Positions 7,351 through 10,747 of a stretch of DNA of 10,747 nt are shown piece after piece. The DNA is from JAWOGN01 sp046496815 (lineage in GTDB: Bacteria > Desulfobacterota > DSM-4660 > Desulfatiglandales > Desulfatiglandaceae). The notes below the pieces were generated by a model. It had not been told where the DNA came from. It was given only the letters and a program-made list of their open reading frames with translations, and did not search any database. Numbering within the stretch: the first letter of the stretch is position 1; each line of letters opens with the position of its first letter. The DNA lies in the NCBI GenBank assembly GCA_046496815.1, contig JAWOGN010000021.1, forward strand, positions 1 through 10,747, given 5' to 3'. The position numbers were made by a program, and so were the translations under genes.

Positions 7351-7689
7351 GATTTTTTCTCAATCTCCTTTCAACTAAGTAAAACGTGGATCCTGCAGAT
7401 TTGGCAGGACCGGTGCCGCACCGCCACGATAGTTGAGCAGATTTCAATCCAGGAAGACTCTGGAGGAATATCAAAAAACAGGCAGCGTGTAAACCGTCTT
7501 GGTAGTGCGGTCTCAAAAGGCATCTGCGGACAGCCCCGGAAGGAAATCGCTGCCGCAACGGTGGTCTTCTCTGACTTCACCGAGCCCCTCTATTTCGGAG
7601 TTGGGGGCGTTCTACGTGTCCCGATGTATCAGGAGTGCAGTCTTCTGAACCCAACGGCCCCTATCGTCATCTTTCACATGTAAATGGAT
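7351..7689 (-). other. Long leader/intergenic gap upstream of tkt, no gene supported
   Basis: This gap separates the radical SAM gene from tkt, both on the minus strand. I find no ORF with family resemblance. Minus-strand open frames in it (69 residues from a GTG, and about 21 residues next to the radical SAM stop) are Arg/Cys-rich or too short to trust. A TTGAGA with a poor TTTACA -10 is the nearest thing to a promoter and is not convincing. The tkt-proximal part holds two short hairpins, listed separately, and the tkt ribosome-binding site. Confidence 0.5.
7391..7423 (-). other. Two adjacent small hairpins in the tkt leader
   Basis: TCCTGC (7391-7396) pairs with GCAGGA (7404-7409) over a 7-nt loop. 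Just upstream on the minus strand, CGGTG (7411-7415) pairs with CACCG (7419-7423) over 3 nt. The first is followed after 6 nt on the minus strand by TTTT. This could be a weak attenuator-like or mRNA-stability structure about 40 nt before the tkt start, but short hairpins also arise by chance. Confidence 0.25.
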
Positions 7690-8724
7690 TCAGTTTGCCG
7701 CTCGAGGAATCGCCGGTTTTTTTATCTCGAAGCAGTTGGAAGGTAAATCAGGATTCCATCCCATCTCCAGGTGCATCCTTCGGCAGTCCGTAATACCGAT
7801 TCCTCTTCCCTTGCCTGTATCGACTTCGGCATCTCGAGGACTGGCGCCGACCTCCGGAAAAAAGAGATTCGCGCCGGCGAGCAGAGAGGCGGTGTGAGGT
7901 TCATGCGTGCAATGGGCCTCAACCACGTCCCCCATGACGAGTCGGCTCACGGCAACCATCCTTGCCATTTCAAATTCCGTTATCATGCCGAATTTTTCCT
8001 TGGGAGATCCGGGAAAATTGATGCGCCGCATGACACCGCTGTAAGTGGCGCGGTACTTCCTCGCCAGGAACATCAAGTCCACAATGTCTTCAATGTCATG
8101 CTCGGGACCCACCGGTTCAATACAATTCATCCACCTCAACCCCACATCCTTTAAAACCTGAATGGTCCGTATACGTTTCTCCACTTTGAAGGGAGTATCC
8201 CTTCCTTCTCCTAGCCGCACTGCATGATAAGCGCCCAGAAAACCGGCATCCAGAAGCTTTTTCCCCTCTTGATGACTGAGGTCCCGGGTGTTGGCCACCA
8301 GAGGCGTAGAAACCGATTTCCTCAAAACCCTCCCTATTTCCAGAAGGCGCTCGAATGAATAGGTCCCTGTAGTCATAAGATTCAGACCATCCGCGCCCTT
8401 TGATTCAGCCGACTTGGACCATGCTACTATTTTTGCCTCACTGAATTCAGTCTTTTCTTTGAATATGCCTGCGTCTGCCGTCAGCGAGCAAAAGCTGCAA
8501 TTGAATGGGCACGGTTCCACATTGATGCCGATATGAAGGTGGTTTTCTCCCTTCCCCTTGAACTGCTTCCTGGAGAGACGGTTCGCCGCATGCATGAGCG
8601 CGTAGATTTCAACGGAGTTCAGATCCAGTCTCATGAGATCGAGGGCCCCATCCCGATCAAGACCGGAACCGTCACTTCCCCTTTTCAAAATATCCGCTAT
8701 CTTGGGTGAAATCCTCCAGCTCAT
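7690..8724 (-). CDS. Radical SAM protein, biotin-synthase/HydE-like architecture, substrate unknown
   Basis: A 344-residue radical SAM enzyme: a 4Fe-4S cluster splits S-adenosylmethionine to start radical chemistry. The cluster motif CxxxCxxC is CPFNCSFC with Cys72, Cys76 and Cys79. The layout resembles the BioB/HydE/ThiH/PylB group. It has an N-terminal helical cap (residues 20-55, ending YALMHAANRLSRKQF), HLHIGINVEPCPFNCSFCS, a TIM-barrel core with NLMTTGTYSFERLLEIG and CIEPVGPEHDIEDIVDL, and an end resembling a BATS-type region (LLAGANLFFPEVGAS, then a GKGRG stretch and CRRMHLEMGW). It lacks motifs that would let me call true biotin synthase. Other Cys (near 200, 270, 315 and the C-terminus) might hold a second cluster, but no clear second motif is seen. 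The start ATG has GGGAG 7 nt upstream. It follows zwf by 64 nt without a terminator, so co-transcription with the oxidative pentose-phosphate genes is likely. I do not know its reaction. Confidence 0.85.
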   Translation of the reverse strand: MSWRISPKIADILKRGSDGSGLDRDGALDLMRLDLNSVEIYALMHAANRLSRKQFKGKGENHLHIGINVEPCPFNCSFCSLTADAGIFKEKTEFSEAKIVAWSKSAESKGADGLNLMTTGTYSFERLLEIGRVLRKSVSTPLVANTRDLSHQEGKKLLDAGFLGAYHAVRLGEGRDTPFKVEKRIRTIQVLKDVGLRWMNCIEPVGPEHDIEDIVDLMFLARKYRATYSGVMRRINFPGSPKEKFGMITEFEMARMVAVSRLVMGDVVEAHCTHEPHTASLLAGANLFFPEVGASPRDAEVDTGKGRGIGITDCRRMHLEMGWNPDLPSNCFEIKKPAIPRAAN

Positions 8725-8788
8725 GGCAGCGCTCCCGGCAGCTCCCTTTTCTGAATCACAAATTGAGTGAATATCCCTTTTTTTTTAA

Positions 8789-10357
8789 TCATTTCCTTAC
8801 CTGCTGGGCGGCTTTCGGCCCCCAGGTGCCGGCATCATACGGTAAAAGCATTTCGGCCCGACCCCCGCAGGTCTCACATTGATTCAGGATGGGAGTGAGA
8901 AAGGCCCAGCAGAGCTCGACACTGTCTTTTCGCCAAAAAAGCATGTGGTCCCCCAGCATGCAGTCCAAAAGGACTTTTTCGTAGGCATCCAGCACGGGCC
9001 CTTTGTAGTTTTGATGATAGTGAAAATCCATTGTGACGGATCTCAGACATACCCTCGCTCCAGGGTTCTTGGTCTGAAAGGTCAATGTTATTTTTTCTTC
9101 CGGGTAGATACCCAGTGTCAGCTGATTCGCGGCAATATCTTCCCCCAACGTCTGTCGAAACATGGAGTGGGGCACTTCCTTAAATTGGACCGTTATCCCG
9201 GTTACCTTTTTTTCCAGTCTCTTGCCTGAGGTGAGGATGAAGGGAACCCCTTGCCACCGCCAATTATCGAGGAAAACCTTCATGGCGGCAAAAGTCGGGG
9301 TAAGTGAGTGATTGCCGACCCCGGCTTCATCACGATAGGCGGGAACTTGCTTCCCGTCCAGCGTTCCGGCGTCATATTGACCCAAGACCAGGTAATCTTG
9401 AAGGTTTTCCACCGGAAAAGGCCTGAGGGAGCGATAGACCTTTGCTTTTTCGTCCCGCACCCTGTCCGCCTCGAAGAGGGAAGGGGGTTCCATAGCAGTC
9501 AGCGCCAGAAGCTGCATCATGTGATTTTGAAACATATCTCGCAGCACACCTGCCTGTTCGTAATAACCGGCTCTATGCTCGACACCGAGAGTTTCCGCTG
9601 CCGTTATGCTCACATAGTCAATAAATCCTCTGTTCCAGATGGGTTCGAAAATAGCGTTCGAGAACCGCAACATCAAGATGTTTTGAACGGTTTCCTTGGC
9701 CAAATAATGGTCGATTCGAAAAACCTGATGTTCTCGAAAATGTCCATGGATTGAGCGATCCAGCTCGATGGCGCTGTCGAGGTCCCTCCCGAACGGCTTT
9801 TCCACCACAACTCTTGCCCAGCCATTTCCATTCGTCTGCTCGGCGGAAAGGCCGCTGCTCCCAAGCATTTGTGCGGTCGATTGATACAGCGAAGGCGGAA
9901 TGGCCAAATAAAACAATCGGTTCCCTCCAGTATGTTTTTCTTGGTCCAATTTAATGAGGTACTCCGCGAGATCAGCGAAGCTGGAGGGGGTGTCATATCG
10001 GACCGGTCTATAGAAGAGGAACCCGGCGAAGTCTTCCCATTTTGACATGGCGTATTCAGATCTTTCCGAGAGCGCGTCTTTCATTTTGTCTCTGAAGCCT
10101 TCATTCGTCCAATTCGTGCGACCGCAGCCTACGACGAGAAATGGATGGGGCAGCGCATTTTTAATAAACAGCTCATAAAGGGCCGGCATGAGTTTTCTGG
10201 CCGTGAGGTCCCCGGATGCGCCCACAATCACAACCGTACAAGGATCGGAAGTACCCTCCAGCAAACAGGATTGATAGGGAATTTCAAGGTCGGGTGTGGT
10301 CGTCGTGGCCGTCATGGTGGCCTGCGATTCAATCCGCGTTTCATTCGTGTCGGTCAT
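8789..10357 (-). CDS. zwf: Glucose-6-phosphate 1-dehydrogenase
   Basis: Oxidises glucose 6-phosphate to 6-phosphogluconolactone with NAD(P)+, the entry step of the oxidative pentose phosphate pathway. From the ATG at 10357 it has 522 residues, slightly above the usual 480-515 because of a Thr-rich N-terminal tail of about 40 residues. Motifs are the dinucleotide-binding GASGDLTARKL (residues 46-56), EKPFGRD (186-192), the substrate site RIDHYLAKE (214-222) and RAGYYEQAGVLRDMFQNHM with His279, equivalent to the catalytic His240 of the Leuconostoc enzyme. The C-terminus has the expected YDAGTWGP. The substrate motif has Ala220 where the family pattern DHYLGKE has Gly. AGGAG lies 11 nt before the ATG; an in-frame TTG at 10363, 5 nt after AGGAG, would add two residues and cannot be excluded. 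It follows gnd after 155 bp containing dyads, so it may have its own regulated promoter, and it precedes the radical SAM gene by 64 nt. Confidence 0.96.
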   Translation of the reverse strand: MTDTNETRIESQATMTATTTTPDLEIPYQSCLLEGTSDPCTVVIVGASGDLTARKLMPALYELFIKNALPHPFLVVGCGRTNWTNEGFRDKMKDALSERSEYAMSKWEDFAGFLFYRPVRYDTPSSFADLAEYLIKLDQEKHTGGNRLFYLAIPPSLYQSTAQMLGSSGLSAEQTNGNGWARVVVEKPFGRDLDSAIELDRSIHGHFREHQVFRIDHYLAKETVQNILMLRFSNAIFEPIWNRGFIDYVSITAAETLGVEHRAGYYEQAGVLRDMFQNHMMQLLALTAMEPPSLFEADRVRDEKAKVYRSLRPFPVENLQDYLVLGQYDAGTLDGKQVPAYRDEAGVGNHSLTPTFAAMKVFLDNWRWQGVPFILTSGKRLEKKVTGITVQFKEVPHSMFRQTLGEDIAANQLTLGIYPEEKITLTFQTKNPGARVCLRSVTMDFHYHQNYKGPVLDAYEKVLLDCMLGDHMLFWRKDSVELCWAFLTPILNQCETCGGRAEMLLPYDAGTWGPKAAQQVRK

Positions 10358-10393
10358 GTTCAATTCCGCTCCTGCTGACTGTTTTATGGCGTA

Positions 10394-10420
10394 TTCACAT
10401 ATCAGTGAAAAACTTTTTCA
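10394..10420. promoter_or_regulatory. Two overlapping inverted repeats upstream of zwf, candidate operator
   Basis: TTCAC-N6-GTGAA (10394-10409) overlaps TGAAAAA-C-TTTTTCA (10406-10420, perfect 7-1-7 dyad). They lie 36-63 nt before the zwf ATG. On the minus strand, upstream of the dyads, are -10-like TATATT/TATTAT sequences (around 10435-10445) without a convincing -35, so the dyads would fall just after a transcription start. The pattern fits a regulator site but matches no box I can name. Confidence 0.4.
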
Positions 10421-10459
10421 TTAAAACCCAACTTAATATAATAAATACGAAACGGATGT

Positions 10460-10471
10460 ACTATTCATAGT
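10460..10471. repeat. 12-bp inverted repeat in the gnd-zwf gap
   Basis: ACTAT-TC-ATAGT, 5-bp arms with a 2-bp centre, lies just upstream (for zwf) of the -10-like AT-rich stretch. It could be a second half of zwf control or a chance palindrome; no T-tract follows, so it is not a gnd terminator. Confidence 0.2.
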
Positions 10472-10512
10472 TCTTTTGGATGATACGTTTTCCTGCCTGA
10501 ATTTCCAGTATT

Positions 10513-10747
10513 TCACCGCTCTTTGTTGGAAGGAACCACAGGGTGGCCCCCAAACTCGCGACGAAGGGCTGCGACGACTTTGTCTGAAAAGGAGTCCGCC
10601 CCCTGTGAGCGAAACCGCCGCATCAACGATAAGGTGATCACCGGTGCAGACACCCCGCTTTCCACGGCCTGCTGCACCGTCCATCTGCCTTCTCCGGAAT
10701 CCCCCACGTATCCGCTGATCTCGGCCAATGTTTTGTCTTTTGCGAAC
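10513..10747 (-). CDS. gnd: 6-phosphogluconate dehydrogenase (decarboxylating), short form, C-terminal end only
   Basis: Oxidatively decarboxylates 6-phosphogluconate to ribulose 5-phosphate. Only the last 78 or so residues are in the window; the start lies beyond the right edge. The visible part reads FAKDKTLAEISGYVGDSGEG, then RWT, APVITLSLMRRFRSQ, and ends after ALRREFGGHPVVPSNKER. The SGEGRWT motif and the terminal REFGGH are typical of the short (about 300-330 residue) YqeC/GntZ-like form, often NAD+-dependent, rather than the 470-residue E. coli form. Cofactor preference cannot be judged because the Rossmann fold is missing. It precedes zwf on the same strand by 155 bp, and its product feeds rpiA further downstream. 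Confidence 0.92.
   Translation of the reverse strand, partial: FAKDKTLAEISGYVGDSGEGRWTVQQAVESGVSAPVITLSLMRRFRSQGADSFSDKVVAALRREFGGHPVVPSNKER

Noticed and set aside
7371..7580. 69-residue minus-strand frame in the gap upstream of tkt
   Set aside because: It starts with GTG, is Arg/Cys-rich with no domain or good ribosome-binding site, and another frame overlaps it; kept only as an unexplained gap.
7117..7683. 188-residue plus-strand open frame spanning the tkt 5' end and the gap
   Set aside because: More than a third is antisense to tkt, no family motif is visible, and no ribosome-binding site or promoter supports it.
8778..8786. Run of nine T just after the zwf stop, considered as a terminator
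   Set aside because: The run is T on the plus strand, so it is A in the zwf transcript, and no GC-rich hairpin precedes it.

Overview
The window looks like bacterial chromosome from a Gram-negative organism. An outer-envelope RND efflux pair, a PilZ domain protein and a short-form 6-phosphogluconate dehydrogenase fit a Desulfobacterota-like (deltaproteobacterial) lineage. That placement is an inference from overall sequence feel, not a proof. I see no phage, insertion sequence, CRISPR array, rRNA or tRNA. Both edge genes are cut by the window.

Right part (10747 down to 4491, all minus strand): a pentose-phosphate cluster read right to left. It starts with the C-terminal end of gnd (6-phosphogluconate dehydrogenase, short form). 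Then come zwf (glucose-6-phosphate dehydrogenase), a biotin-synthase-like radical SAM enzyme of unknown substrate, tkt (transketolase) and rpiA (ribose-5-phosphate isomerase A). The four sugar-phosphate genes cover the two oxidation steps plus isomerisation and carbon shuffling. No 6-phosphogluconolactonase gene is visible, and the radical SAM gene sits between the oxidative and non-oxidative genes. Gaps are 155 bp (gnd-zwf, with operator-like dyads), 64 bp, 339 bp (long leader upstream of tkt) and 97 bp, so this may be more than one transcript.

Middle (about 2.7 to 4.4 kb): a PilZ protein on the minus strand with intact c-di-GMP-binding motifs and a good sigma-70-type promoter of its own. 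It is convergent with a patatin-like phospholipase/esterase on the plus strand, and the two stop codons overlap by 4 bp.

Left part (1 to 2.66 kb, minus strand): a periplasmic adaptor (membrane fusion protein) overlapping by 14 bp the start of an RND inner-membrane transporter, which runs off the left edge. The 331-bp divergent region between the adaptor and the patatin gene holds a promoter-like element in each direction and a perfect 8-2-8 dyad over the patatin -35 region.

The window is mostly ordinary metabolism and transport. The points most worth a second look are the unassigned radical SAM enzyme inside the pentose-phosphate cluster, the dyads upstream of zwf, and the 339-bp gap upstream of tkt.
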